A stretch of DNA of 64,000 bases from JBDSSS01 sp963764195 (GCA_963764195.1 CAVXRG010000007.1:1-64000); one strand, 5' to 3'; shown: positions 42,695 through 51,048, counted from the first letter of the stretch. Notes: generated from the sequence alone by a model not told the origin. Numbers and translations are program-made.

Positions 42695-43681
42695 TCAGAC
42701 GCGACCGTAACCGGACGGGGTCGTCCAGATCGAGTGGTTGCCGGTCGTCGTGCCGGGGCGCTGGGCGTCGATCATGCGGCCCGGGCTGACATAGATGCCC
42801 ACGTGGTACACCGGCGAGCCGAAGAACACGAGGTCCCCGGGGCGCGGGCTGCTGACGGGCGTGGATGCGCGCTTCTGGGCGCCGGCCGTCCGCGGGATGG
42901 AGATGCCCGCCTGGCGGTAGACGTAGGAGGTGAAGCCGGAGCAGTCGAAGCCGCGCGTCGTCGTCCCGCCCCAGACGTAGGGCACGCCGCCGAGGGACTG
43001 GGCGATGCCGACGATGCCGGAGGCCGAGGGAGCCGGCGCGAAAGCCTTCTTCTTCGGCGTCACGACCTTCTTCGGGGTGGGGGCCGGAGCAATCGCGGCG
43101 CGCGTCGTCGAGCGCGAGGCGCGAGCGGTCGTCGTCGAGCGGGCAACGGTGCGTGACGCCGGCGCGGCGGCGGGGCGCTGGGCGGCAGCGGCGGGGCGCT
43201 GGGCGGCGGCGGCCTGCCGCTGGGCGGCGGCCCGGCGCTCGGCGGCGGCCCGGTCGGCGGCACGCTTGGCGGCGGCGGCCTTCGCCTTGGCGGCTGCGGC
43301 CTTGGCCTTCGCGTCGGCCGCGGCCTTGGCGCGCTGGGCCTTGACGACGAAGTCCTCGACGACGATCGGCTTGACGGCCTTGGCCTTGGCCGGGGCGGCG
43401 AAGCCGATCAACGAGAGCGTGTTGGTGGTCTTGAGGGTGGCCGTGCCGGAGCCGACGACAGCCGGGCCGGCAGCCGGTGCGACCGCGGGAGCGATGCGGG
43501 CGTCGACGGAGGGGGCGGCGCTCGCCGGCGAGGCGAAGGTCGCGATGAGTCCGCCGGAGGCCGCAACGATCGCAGCACCCTTGACGGCGGGCTGCGCGGT
43601 CTCCTTGGCGAGGAGCGTCAGCTCTGAGATCGGGTTGAAGCGACCGGGCGCGCGGTGACGGCCGGGCAGGTTCTGAGCCAC
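42695..43681 (-). CDS. NlpC/P60 family cell-wall hydrolase
   Basis: The 328-residue secreted protein has an atypically long N-terminal region, then a signal-like stretch AAIVAASGGLIATFASPASA (about 50-70). A 100-residue Ala/Lys/Arg-rich probable coiled coil follows. The C-terminal NlpC/P60 domain has FDCSGFTSYVY (catalytic Cys) and YHVGIYVSPG (His). It would cut peptide stems of peptidoglycan. The GTG at 43681 has GAGAGG 8 bases upstream. The gene lies directly downstream of a c-di-AMP riboswitch, as is typical for actinobacterial cell-wall hydrolases. Confidence 0.9.
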   Translation of the reverse strand: MAQNLPGRHRAPGRFNPISELTLLAKETAQPAVKGAAIVAASGGLIATFASPASAAPSVDARIAPAVAPAAGPAVVGSGTATLKTTNTLSLIGFAAPAKAKAVKPIVVEDFVVKAQRAKAAADAKAKAAAAKAKAAAAKRAADRAAAERRAAAQRQAAAAQRPAAAAQRPAAAPASRTVARSTTTARASRSTTRAAIAPAPTPKKVVTPKKKAFAPAPSASGIVGIAQSLGGVPYVWGGTTTRGFDCSGFTSYVYRQAGISIPRTAGAQKRASTPVSSPRPGDLVFFGSPVYHVGIYVSPGRMIDAQRPGTTTGNHSIWTTPSGYGRV

Positions 43682-43699
43682 GTGTTTGACCTCTCGACG

Positions 43700-43890
43700 C
43701 CTACGAGGTGAGCTGTCGGGTTCGGGCTGGAGGTTCGTGCCCGGCCTTCGCTCGGACCTTGCGGTCCTCGGAGGCTTCACCCCAAGAACGTCCGGAGACG
43801 TCCGCGAGAAGGTGGTTCCCCCGCTCCTGCCATGCGGTTCGAGCTGAGCCCCGGCTCGGTGGCAGGACTAGGCGGTCCGACCCGGAGACT
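43700..43890 (-). promoter_or_regulatory. ydaO/yuaA-type c-di-AMP riboswitch
   Basis: On the minus strand the leader of the NlpC/P60 gene carries the conserved ydaO blocks GGGGGAACCACC (43811-43822 region) and TTGGGGTGAAGCC (43773-43785). Stems between and after them include GGACC-GCAA-GGTCC (43754-43767). Position, order and spacing match the actinobacterial form of this riboswitch, which switches off cell-wall hydrolase genes when c-di-AMP is high. Ends are approximate. Confidence 0.87.
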
Positions 43891-43915
43891 CGCCCAACGG
43901 TGAGCGAGTGCGCCC

Positions 43916-43945
43916 AACATAACGGAACGGTTCGTCAAATGTCAC
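43916..43945 (-). promoter_or_regulatory. Candidate promoter of the riboswitch-NlpC/P60 transcript
   Basis: On the minus strand GTGACA (-35, 43940-43945) and TATGTT (-10, 43916-43921, TANNNT form) are 18 bases apart. The transcript would start near 43909, just before the riboswitch. A TTGACG in the spacer is too close to the -10 to serve as -35. Confidence 0.6.
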
Positions 43946-43999
43946 GCTGCGGTCACGGTGGGACGGACGCGTGTCTCGACAGGTGGGCGAGGGAGGGGC

Positions 44000-44695
44000 T
44001 CAGTCGACCTGGCAGAAGACGTGGGCAGCGACGTCGTCGGGGAGCGAGACGCCCGACGCCGCGGGGTCGCCCGACCGCACCGCGAGGACGCGGATGCCGT
44101 CGCGGACCACCTCGACGCGGGCCCCGGGGACGACGCCGGCGCTCGTCAGCAGGGCCAGGCCCTCGGGCTCGACCTGGACCGGCTCCCCGATCCGGCGGAT
44201 CGTCACGACGACCGGGCGGTCGCGCACGGCGGCCGTCAGCGTCATCAGGCCCGAGAGGAAGTCGGCCTCGTGCTCGACGCCGAGCTCCCCGAGCCCGGGG
44301 ATCGGGTTGCCGTAGGGCGACTCGAGCGCGTCGCCGATGAGCCCGAGGATCTTGCGCTCCACCTGCTCCGACATCACGTGCTCCCAGCGGCAGGCCTCGT
44401 CGTGGGCGTACTCCCACTCGAGGCCGATCACGTCGACGAGGAGCCGCTCCGCGAGGCGGTGCTTGCGCATCACCCGGGTCGCGAGGAGCCGGCCGTGGTC
44501 GGACAGCTCCAGGTGCCGGTCCCCGGACACGGCGACGAGACCGTCGCGCTCCATCCGAGCGACCGTCTGGGACACCGTCGGACCCGAGTGCCCGAGGCGC
44601 TCGGCGATCCGCGCGCGGAGGGGGACGATCCCCTCCTCCTCGAGCTCGAAGATCGTGCGCAGGTACATCTCGGTGGTGTCGATCAGGTCCGTCAC
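44000..44695 (-). CDS. DtxR/IdeR family metal-dependent repressor
   Basis: The 231-residue protein has the DtxR layout. The winged helix is at about 1-65 (DTTEMYLRTIFELEEEG, GHSGPTVSQTVARMERDG). The dimerisation and metal domain has HRLAERLLVDVIGL and the ligand motif CRWEHVMS (Cys, Glu, His). A C-terminal SH3-like domain completes it. It should repress iron-uptake genes when Fe2+ is bound. The start is GTG with AAGGTAGGA upstream. Iron rather than manganese specificity is inferred from the Cys ligand. Confidence 0.93.
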   Translation of the reverse strand: MTDLIDTTEMYLRTIFELEEEGIVPLRARIAERLGHSGPTVSQTVARMERDGLVAVSGDRHLELSDHGRLLATRVMRKHRLAERLLVDVIGLEWEYAHDEACRWEHVMSEQVERKILGLIGDALESPYGNPIPGLGELGVEHEADFLSGLMTLTAAVRDRPVVVTIRRIGEPVQVEPEGLALLTSAGVVPGARVEVVRDGIRVLAVRSGDPAASGVSLPDDVAAHVFCQVD

Positions 44696-44740
44696 GGTCC
44701 TACCTTCTCAGAAAGTCGTATGCCGGCCCGCCCCGTGACG

Positions 44741-45982
44741 TCACGACGGACCGGGCTCCGCCCGCCGCCGGGTCGGGTCGTGACGCGGCACCCAGAGCCG
44801 GAGCCACCAGGCGCCGGCGACCGCCGCCACGCCGAGCACGACCGCAGCCGCGCCGAGCGTCATCACCGCGGTCAGCGCAGACAACGTCAGTGGGCCCACG
44901 GCTCTTCCCGTGTCGGCGCAGAGCCGCCAGCCACCGAGGAACTGCGCCCGCCCCTCGACGGGGGACGCGTCGGCGCCGAGGGTCATGATCAGACCGGCCC
45001 CCAGACCGTTGCCCACGCCGAGCACGGTGGCGACGACCGTCACCGCGACGAGTGTCGTCGCGAGCGGGAGCAGTGCCATCCCGACCCCGAGCACGACCAT
45101 GCTCGGCACCGCCGCGGCCACGCGCCCGAAGCGGTCCATCAGCCAGCCGGACGGATAGAACAGGAGCATGTCGACGGCCCCGGCCACCCCGAAGACGAGC
45201 GCCGTCTGTGCAGGCGACAGACCGACCGACTCCGCCCAGAGCGGGACGAGCGCTTCACGGATCGACCGCGCCCCGGCCACGAACAGCGCCCCCGAGCCGA
45301 GGGTGAGCAACACGTGCCGGTGCCGGAGCAGGACGGAGGCGACCGACAGCTGGCGCGGCCGCGGGGCGCCGGTGGCTCCGCGAGCGCCGGCGTCGCTGCG
45401 AGCCGTGATGTCCGGAGCGAACCAGACGAGGACGAAGGCCGCGAGGCTCGCGACCGCCCCCACGGCATACGCCGAGCCGGTCCCCCACCGCACGATGGCG
45501 AACGAGCCGATGAACGGTCCGAGGAAGTAGCCGATCCGGTGCACCCCACCGAGCGTCGACAGCGCCCGCGCGCGCATCGCGACGGGCACCGCCTCGGTGA
45601 GGTAGGCCTGACGGGCGAGGCCGAACAGGGAGCCGGCGAGGCCGATGACAAGCACCCCGAGGAAGAGCGCCGCCACGGAATGAGCCGACGCGGCGAGGAG
45701 CATCCCGAGGACCTCGACGACGGCGGCGACGAGCAGGGCCCGCCGCTCCCCGATCCGGGCGGCGAGCGCACCCGAGGGCAGGTCACCGACGAGCTGGCCG
45801 ATCCCGAGCGCCCCGACGAGCAGCGCGGCAACGCCGACGGACGCGCCGAGCTCCCGCGCCGACAGGGCGATGATCGGGCTGACGGCGCCCGCCCCCGTCG
45901 AGCCGAGCAGCGTCGGGCCGTAGGCGGACAGGGCGATGGACCGCAGCTGCCCGCCGCGACTGCCCCCCTCCTGCGCGTCCAC
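44741..45982 (-). CDS. MFS transporter
   Basis: A 413-residue, 12-helix major facilitator protein with two repeated six-helix halves and a polar middle loop around residue 190. Motif A-like ALAARIGERRALL lies between helices 2 and 3. It is probably a drug or metabolite exporter; the substrate is not evident. The GTG at 45982 was chosen because a -10 box lies seven bases upstream and the hydrophobic repeat begins shortly after. The longer frame to 46135 overlaps an unrelated small transcription unit. Confidence 0.85.
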   Translation of the reverse strand: MDAQEGGSRGGQLRSIALSAYGPTLLGSTGAGAVSPIIALSARELGASVGVAALLVGALGIGQLVGDLPSGALAARIGERRALLVAAVVEVLGMLLAASAHSVAALFLGVLVIGLAGSLFGLARQAYLTEAVPVAMRARALSTLGGVHRIGYFLGPFIGSFAIVRWGTGSAYAVGAVASLAAFVLVWFAPDITARSDAGARGATGAPRPRQLSVASVLLRHRHVLLTLGSGALFVAGARSIREALVPLWAESVGLSPAQTALVFGVAGAVDMLLFYPSGWLMDRFGRVAAAVPSMVVLGVGMALLPLATTLVAVTVVATVLGVGNGLGAGLIMTLGADASPVEGRAQFLGGWRLCADTGRAVGPLTLSALTAVMTLGAAAVVLGVAAVAGAWWLRLWVPRHDPTRRRAEPGPS

Positions 45983-45989
45983 GGACGCG

Positions 45990-45995
45990 ACCCTA
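45990..45995 (-). promoter_or_regulatory. -10 box for a leaderless MFS transcript
   Basis: TAGGGT on the minus strand ends 7 bases before the GTG start at 45982. That spacing puts transcription start at the start codon. No ribosome site is visible, which fits leaderless expression. Confidence 0.5.
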
Positions 45996-46038
45996 GTGAG
46001 GCGGCTCGGGCCCCGGATCAGCGGAGGGACAAAAGGTC

Positions 46039-46067
46039 TTGCCGTCGGCGCGATCGCGACGTAGCGT
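46039..46067 (+). promoter_or_regulatory. Promoter of a tiny transcription unit
   Basis: TTGCCG (46039-46044) and TAGCGT (46062-46067, TANNNT) are exactly 17 bases apart on the plus strand. Transcription would start near 46074, 30 bases before the small ORF. Confidence 0.55.
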
Positions 46068-46103
46068 TCTGCCAACCGACCAAGATTGGAGGTGATCCGA
46101 GAA

Positions 46104-46142
46104 GTGATTTCTTCCGGAACGTGCGAGGTGGCCACGCGCTAG
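46104..46142 (+). CDS. Candidate 12-residue peptide with perfect Shine-Dalgarno
   Basis: GGAGGTGATCC at 46088-46098 is an unbroken complement of the 16S rRNA 3' end. Six bases on, a GTG opens the 12-codon frame read as MISSGTCEVATR, ending in TAG. A GTG at 46092 would add four residues but overlaps the ribosome site. The start codon lies in the loop edge of a small hairpin (CCG-A-GAAG ... CTTC-CGG). A promoter lies upstream and a terminator 31 bases downstream, so the whole unit is about 130 nt. No gene follows on this strand, so it is not an obvious leader peptide. It could equally be a regulatory RNA. Confidence 0.5.
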   Translation: MISSGTCEVATR

Positions 46143-46173
46143 TCGCGTCCCCCACCTGCACCACAGGATGAAG

Positions 46174-46205
46174 CAGGGCAGTCCGACCGCGGTCGGGCTG
46201 CCCTG
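46174..46205 (+). terminator. Terminator hairpin of the tiny transcription unit
   Basis: CAGGGCAG-T-CCGACC-GC-GGTCGG-G-CTGCCCTG is a continuous stem (one T-G pair) with a minimal loop, followed by GTTCCCTGTCC. It separates the small unit from the convergent pdxH gene and may serve both directions. Confidence 0.8.
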
Positions 46206-46235
46206 TTCCCTGTCCCCCGCGCTGCCGTATGCCGC

Positions 46236-46961
46236 TCAGGGCTGACGACGCCAGCGGCGCCACGACCCGCCATCGTCGAGATCACCGTCGCCGGTCCGGG
46301 TGAAGACGATCCGGTCGTGCAGCCGGTTGCTCCGGCCCGCCCAGAACTCGACCTCGTCGCAGACGATCCGCCACCCGCCCCAGAAGTCGGGCACCGGCAC
46401 CGCACCCGCATCCTCGCCCCCGTCTGCCGCGCCGTCCCGGGGGAATCGGGCCAGCACCTGCTCCCACCTCGCCTCGATCTCGGCCCGGTCCGCCGCGGGG
46501 CGGGACTGGTCGGAGGCCCAGGCCGAGAGCCGGGAGCCGTAGGGGCGGGAGGTGAAGTAGTCGCCGACCTCGTCGCGCTCGAGCAGCACGGCCCGGCCCC
46601 GGAAGCGGACCGCCCGGTAGATCGAGGGCCAGGTGAGGGCTGCGGCGATGCGCGGCTCGGCCCGTAGCTCGAGGCCCTTGGCGGACTCGAGGTTCGTGAC
46701 GAACCCGGGGCCGCGCTCGTCGAAGAAACGCATCAGGACCGTGCGAACGTTGGGCGCCCCGTCGGCGTCGACGGTGGCGACCGACAGCGCCGTCGGCTCG
46801 GGCACGTCGGGACGCTCGGCGGCGGCAGTGACCGCCTCGTCGACCCAGCGGCGGGCCTGGCGGTACGGGGTGGCCAGCACGTCGGCCTCGACGAGCCCGT
46901 CACCGGTGTAGTCGACGCGCGGTGCCTGGGGGTGGGCGCTCTCGCCAGCGGGGTCAGCCAT
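46236..46961 (-). CDS. pdxH: Pyridoxamine 5'-phosphate oxidase
   Basis: The 241-residue flavoenzyme oxidises pyridoxamine- or pyridoxine-phosphate to pyridoxal phosphate using FMN. It shows NVRTVLMRFFDERG (FMN-binding), AALTWPSIYRAVRFRGRAVLL and the C-terminal block FWGGWRIVCDEVEFWAGRSNRLHDRIVFTR, whose RLHDR motif contacts substrate. The acidic insert DGAADGGEDAGAVPVP in the middle is not part of the core. The start lies 6 bases after a -10 box, suggesting a leaderless mRNA. Confidence 0.95.
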   Translation of the reverse strand: MADPAGESAHPQAPRVDYTGDGLVEADVLATPYRQARRWVDEAVTAAAERPDVPEPTALSVATVDADGAPNVRTVLMRFFDERGPGFVTNLESAKGLELRAEPRIAAALTWPSIYRAVRFRGRAVLLERDEVGDYFTSRPYGSRLSAWASDQSRPAADRAEIEARWEQVLARFPRDGAADGGEDAGAVPVPDFWGGWRIVCDEVEFWAGRSNRLHDRIVFTRTGDGDLDDGGSWRRWRRQP

Positions 46962-46967
46962 GAACTC

Positions 46968-46973
46968 AGACTA
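46968..46973 (-). promoter_or_regulatory. -10 box of leaderless pdxH
   Basis: TAGTCT on the minus strand ends 6 bases before the pdxH ATG. No ribosome site is present. A TTGTCT about 19 bases further upstream could be the -35. Confidence 0.5.
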
Positions 46974-47031
46974 GGGTTGTCGGGTCCGGTCCAGACAACG
47001 GCCGGATGATCCACCGCGAGGGAGTCACGCC

Positions 47032-47436
47032 ATGGCAGGCAAGACCAAGGTCATCACGACGGCCATCAAGCTCGGCACGAGGTACGGACCGCAGATCTGG
47101 GTCGCGAGCAAGGCCCTGCGCGAGCCCGCGAAGGAAGCCGCCGCGAAGGTCGTCGCGAGCGAGAAGGCCCGGCGCGCTGCGGCGGCCCACGCGAAGACGC
47201 TGTCCGACGGCAGCATCCTCAAGGTCTACAAGGGCGACCAGTCGCACTGGGTCGTCTTCAGCGGCGACACGGCCATCACGGTGCACCCGGTCACCGACGT
47301 CGCGCTCAGCGACCTGCTGAGCGGAGCGGACCTCACCAAGCGGATCCGGCCCAACGACAAGGTGAGCCCGAAGGACCGGGCGCGCGACGCCACGACCACG
47401 GCCCTGCGCCGCGGGAAGCCCGACTCGATCAACTGA
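47032..47436 (+). CDS. Conserved hypothetical protein
   Basis: A 134-residue basic protein. The first 55 residues are Lys/Ala-rich helix (TAIKLGTRYGPQIWVASKALR, then AAKVVASEKARRAAAAHAK). A small beta-like domain follows with VYKGDQSHWVVFSGDTAITVHP. The Lys-rich tail ends KPDSIN. No known domain was recognised. It lies next to pdxH on the opposite strand and ends at a strong bidirectional hairpin. Confidence 0.8.
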   Translation: MAGKTKVITTAIKLGTRYGPQIWVASKALREPAKEAAAKVVASEKARRAAAAHAKTLSDGSILKVYKGDQSHWVVFSGDTAITVHPVTDVALSDLLSGADLTKRIRPNDKVSPKDRARDATTTALRRGKPDSIN

Positions 47437-47439
47437 CTC

Positions 47440-47490
47440 CCACCCGCCACGCCACTGCTACGCCCAGCGGAGCAGTGGCGTGGCGGGTGG
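47440..47490. terminator. Bidirectional terminator with 20-bp perfect stem
   Basis: Arms CCACCCGCCACGCCACTGCT and its exact complement (47471-47490) flank an 11-base loop. It fills the gap between two convergent genes, with stop codons 4 and 7 bases away. There is no T run on either side. Confidence 0.85.
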
Positions 47491-47496
47491 CACGGG

Positions 47497-48132
47497 TCAG
47501 TCGACGACCGTGATGCCGAGCTCGGCCGCGAGCTCCTCGGCGAGGTCGATCACCTGGGCCCGGCCGAGGACCGCGCCCTTGAGCCCGGCGAGCCCGCGCG
47601 GGCCCCGCAGGGTCGCCCCCGACAGGTCGAGCCGCGTGTAGCGGCCCCGACCGAACTCGGGCAGCGCGAGCGTGCAGCCCTCGAAGGTCAGCCCGTCGAC
47701 GGTGGCCTCCTGCAGGTCGAGCTCGCTGATGACGCAGTCCTCGAAGCGCACGTCCTTGAGGCGGGCGCCGCGCAGGTTGAGGAAGTCGATCTTGCCGCCG
47801 CGCACGGTGACGTCGCGCCAGGTCGAGCCCCATGCCGAGACGGCGGCGAGCCGGCAGCCCTCCCAGGCGGTCTCGATCAGGCTCGCCTCGACGAGCGAGA
47901 CACTGACGCCCCGGACCCGCTCCCACTGGCACTGCGCCCACCGCGATCCGCTCAGGTGCACCTCGTCGAGCACGGCGCCCTCGAGGACGCACTCGAGGAA
48001 GCCGACCCCTTCCGCGTGCGCGGACGTGAAGTCGGTCCCGGCGAAGAGCACCTGGTCGAGGTGGTCCACGCCCCGGTCTCGAGCGCTGAACTGCGCGTGG
48101 GGAAACGGGCTCAGGTCGGGGGTGGACGGCAT
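47497..48132 (-). CDS. Pentapeptide repeat protein
   Basis: The 211-residue protein has irregular A(D/N)Lxx-type repeats through most of its length (for example LDEVHLSGSRWAQCQW, LNLRGARLKDVRFEDC). They should form a right-handed quadrilateral beta-helix like that of gyrase-protecting Qnr/MfpA proteins. The cellular role is unknown; gyrase mimicry is possible. The ATG at 48132 lies inside a GTATGCCG word, so the word fixes its first codons (M-P). Confidence 0.87.
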   Translation of the reverse strand: MPSTPDLSPFPHAQFSARDRGVDHLDQVLFAGTDFTSAHAEGVGFLECVLEGAVLDEVHLSGSRWAQCQWERVRGVSVSLVEASLIETAWEGCRLAAVSAWGSTWRDVTVRGGKIDFLNLRGARLKDVRFEDCVISELDLQEATVDGLTFEGCTLALPEFGRGRYTRLDLSGATLRGPRGLAGLKGAVLGRAQVIDLAEELAAELGITVVD

Positions 48133-48230
48133 ACCGTGAAGTCTGTCAGCCCCGCCCCCCGGTTCCCGTCCTGAGCGACCGGCCGAGCCCCCCACACTGC
48201 GGTGGAACCGCCCGAGCAACGAGGACCGCG

Positions 48231-49352
48231 ATGAGCGAGCACTCCCCCGACCCCGCCTTCAAGCCCGGGCTGGAAGGCGTCATCGCCTTCGAGTCCACGA
48301 TCGCCGAGCCCGACAAGGAGGGCGGCGCGCTGCGCTACCGCGGCGTCGACATCGACGACCTCGTCGGGCACGTCGACTTCGGCCACGTGTGGGGCCTGCT
48401 CGTCGACAACCGGTTCGACCCGGGGCTGCCCCCGGCCGAGCCCTACCCGCTGCCGGTGCACACCGGTGACGTCCGCGTGGACGTGCAGTCGGCGCTCGCG
48501 ATGCTCGCGCCGGCGTGGGGGTTCCAGCCGACCCTCGACATCGACGCCGACGAGGTGCGCGACAACCTCGCCCGCGCCGCGGTCATGGCGCTGTCGTTCG
48601 TCGCGCAGTCCGCCCGCGGGCTCGACCAGCCGATGGTGCCGCAGCGGGAGGTCGACAAGGCCGACACGATCACCGAGCGCTTCATGATCCGATGGCGCGG
48701 CGAGCCCGACCCCCGGCACGTCGAGGCCGTCGACGCCTACTGGGTCTCGGCCGCCGAGCACGGGATGAACGCCTCGACGTTCACCGCCCGCGTCATCACC
48801 TCGACCGGTGCGGACGTCGCCGCGGCCCTCTCCGGCGCCGTCGGTGCGATGTCGGGGCCGCTCCACGGCGGGGCCCCTTCCCGGGTGCTCCACATGCTCG
48901 ACGGGGTCGAGGAGCGCGGCGACGCGACCGCCTACGTCAAGGCCGTGCTCGACCAGGGCGAGCGGCTGATGGGCTTCGGTCACCGTGTCTACCGCGCCGA
49001 GGACCCGCGGGCCCGGGTGCTGCGGGCCGCCTGCGAGCGACTCGGCGCGCCGCGCTACGAGGCGGCTGCCGCGCTCGAACGGGCTGCGCTCGACGAGCTG
49101 CACGCCCGCCGGCCCGACCGGGTCCTCGCCACGAACGTCGAGTTCTGGGCCGCCGTCATCCTCGACTTCGCCGAGGTCCCAGCGTCGATGTTCACCCCGA
49201 TGTTCAGCTGCGCCCGGACCGCCGGGTGGTCGGCCCACATCCTCGAGCAGAAGCAGACCGGCCGGCTGATCCGGCCGTCGTCACGCTACGTCGGGGAGGC
49301 CGCGCGGACCCCGCAGGAGGTTGCCGGCTGGACCGCGAGCATCGCCCACTGA
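48231..49352 (+). CDS. Citrate synthase 2
   Basis: The 373-residue enzyme condenses oxaloacetate and acetyl-CoA (or acts as 2-methylcitrate synthase). Seen are the start motif LEGVIAFESTIAEPDKEGGALRYRG, GPLHGGAPSRVL (His of the substrate site) and MGFGHRVYRAEDPRA (active His/Arg). The catalytic Asp lies in LDFAEVP near the C-terminus. It is shorter than the hexameric GltA type and matches the actinobacterial citrate synthase 2 group. It stands beside serC and pdxH, as in related genomes. Confidence 0.93.
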   Translation: MSEHSPDPAFKPGLEGVIAFESTIAEPDKEGGALRYRGVDIDDLVGHVDFGHVWGLLVDNRFDPGLPPAEPYPLPVHTGDVRVDVQSALAMLAPAWGFQPTLDIDADEVRDNLARAAVMALSFVAQSARGLDQPMVPQREVDKADTITERFMIRWRGEPDPRHVEAVDAYWVSAAEHGMNASTFTARVITSTGADVAAALSGAVGAMSGPLHGGAPSRVLHMLDGVEERGDATAYVKAVLDQGERLMGFGHRVYRAEDPRARVLRAACERLGAPRYEAAAALERAALDELHARRPDRVLATNVEFWAAVILDFAEVPASMFTPMFSCARTAGWSAHILEQKQTGRLIRPSSRYVGEAARTPQEVAGWTASIAH

Positions 49353-49508
49353 GGGGATGGCCGGCGGGCCCGGGAGCGTCCACCGATCGGGCAGGCCGGT
49401 GGTGGCCGCGGTCACGTGTTGTTCAATGGCGCGGTGACAACGGCGTCATCCGCTATCAACACATTCGCCACACGCCCGTAACGCGTGGCCCCACCCCAAG
49501 GTGAAAAC

Positions 49509-50651
49509 GTGACCGATGCCCCGGCTGTGACCAGCGCCATCTCCATCCCCGACGACCTCCTGCCGAGCGACGGTCGCTTCGGCTCCGGACCCTCCAAGGT
49601 CCGCGGGGAGCAGCTCGACTACCTCGTGTCGATCGGTCGCACGGTCCTCGGCACCTCCCACCGCCAGGCCCCGGTGAAGAACCTCGTCGGCGACGTCCGC
49701 TCCGGCCTGCGCGACCTCTTCAGCCTGCCCGACGGCTACGAGATCATCCTCGGCAACGGCGGCTCGACGGCATTCTGGGACATCGCGGCCTTCGGGCTCG
49801 TGCGCGACCGCGCCCAGCACCTCGCGTTCGGCGAGTTCTCCTCGAAGTTCGGCAACGTCACCTCGGCGGCGCCCTTCCTCGGCGAGTCCACCATCATCAA
49901 GGCCGACCCCGGCACGCTCGCCACCCCGCGCGCCGAGACCGGCATCGACGCCTACGCCTGGCCGCACAACGAGACCTCGACCGGCGTGATGGCGCCCGTC
50001 AAGCGGGTCGACGGCGCCGACGAGGGCTCGCTCGTGCTCATCGACGCGACCTCCGGTGCCGGCGGCATCCCGGTCGACATCACCGAGACCGACGTCTACT
50101 ACTTCGCCCCCCAGAAGTGCTTCGCCTCCGACGGTGGCCTCTGGCTCGCCGCCTTCTCCCCCGCCGCGCTGGGCCGCGTCGAGGAGATCTCGGCCACTGG
50201 CCGCTGGGTGCCCGACTTCTTCAGCCTGCCGACCGCGATCGACAACTCGCTGAAGAACCAGACCTACAACACCCCGTCGGTGAGCACGCTCGCCCTGCTC
50301 GCCAACCAGCTCGAGTGGCTCAACGGCAACGGCGGCCTCGACTGGGCGACCGCCCGCACGAAGGACTCCAGCTCGCGCCTCTACGACTGGGCGGAGCAGA
50401 CCTCGTACACGACGCCGTACGTCACCGACCCGGCCGCCCGCAGCCAGGTCGTCGGCACGATCGACTTCGACGACAGCATCGACGCCGCCGCGGTCGCCAA
50501 GGTGCTGCGCGCCCACGGCATCGTCGACGTCGAGCCCTACCGCAAGCTCGGCCGCAACCAGCTGCGCGTCGCCATGTTCCCCGCCGTCGACCCCGAGGAC
50601 GTGAGCACGCTGACCAAGGCCATCGACCACGTGGTGTCGCAGCTGTCCTGA
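49509..50651 (+). CDS. serC: Phosphoserine aminotransferase
   Basis: The 380-residue PLP enzyme converts 3-phosphohydroxypyruvate and glutamate to phosphoserine, the second step of serine synthesis, and also serves pyridoxal phosphate synthesis in some bacteria. It shows FGSGPSKVR at the N-terminus (phosphate grip), SHRQAPVK, and YFAPQKCFASDGGLW with the PLP Lys203. The actinobacterial form. The GTG at 49509 has AAGGTG upstream. It is followed by a true intrinsic terminator. Confidence 0.94.
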   Translation: MTDAPAVTSAISIPDDLLPSDGRFGSGPSKVRGEQLDYLVSIGRTVLGTSHRQAPVKNLVGDVRSGLRDLFSLPDGYEIILGNGGSTAFWDIAAFGLVRDRAQHLAFGEFSSKFGNVTSAAPFLGESTIIKADPGTLATPRAETGIDAYAWPHNETSTGVMAPVKRVDGADEGSLVLIDATSGAGGIPVDITETDVYYFAPQKCFASDGGLWLAAFSPAALGRVEEISATGRWVPDFFSLPTAIDNSLKNQTYNTPSVSTLALLANQLEWLNGNGGLDWATARTKDSSSRLYDWAEQTSYTTPYVTDPAARSQVVGTIDFDDSIDAAAVAKVLRAHGIVDVEPYRKLGRNQLRVAMFPAVDPEDVSTLTKAIDHVVSQLS

Positions 50652-50675
50652 CGCAGACCGGCCCGCGGGCCTGGA

Positions 50676-50709
50676 GGCGGGTCCGACCACACGGCCGGGC
50701 CCGCCTTTT
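50676..50709 (+). terminator. Intrinsic terminator after serC
   Basis: GGCGGGTCC pairs with GGGCCCGCC (one G-T wobble) across a 12-base loop. It is followed directly by TTTT, the classic rho-independent form. It begins 25 bases after the serC stop. Confidence 0.85.
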
Positions 50710-50958
50710 CGTCGCCCGGGCTACCAAACGCGCGGGGCCGGGAGCTGCTGCGGTGGGGACCGGGGCTGGCGACCGGCGTCGGCGGCCGGTATGCCGGTCA
50801 GCTCGCTCCCAGCGGGCGCGGCCGCCGCCGACCGCTCCCACGCCCACCGCCACATGGCCACGCCACCGGCGGCTCGAGGCGACACCCCGCGGCCGGGCGC
50901 GGCGGCATACCTCGAACCGGCGAGCCACAGCGCCGCAGCGCCGCAGCGCCTCAGCGCC

Positions 50959-51048
50959 TCAGCGGCCGACGACCGCCGCGACGACGGCGATGAGCACGAA
51001 GAGCGCGAGCGCCGCGACGGTGACCCGGTGGCGGAACTTGAAGCTCAC
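50959..51048 (-). CDS. Small single-helix membrane protein (29 residues)
   Basis: A GTG at 51048 overlaps the MFS stop (GTGA) and opens a 29-residue frame: basic start (SFKFRHR), then a membrane helix VTVAALALFVLIAVVAAVVG, ending in Arg. The overlap implies translational coupling to the transporter gene. Small helices like this often regulate or stabilise transporters. Below the size usually annotated; identity unknown. Confidence 0.6.
   Translation of the reverse strand: MSFKFRHRVTVAALALFVLIAVVAAVVGR

Noticed and set aside
46018..46135. N-terminal extension of the MFS frame to 46135
   Set aside because: Would run antisense through the tiny transcription unit; the GTG at 45982 has a fitting -10 box and the protein fold starts after it.
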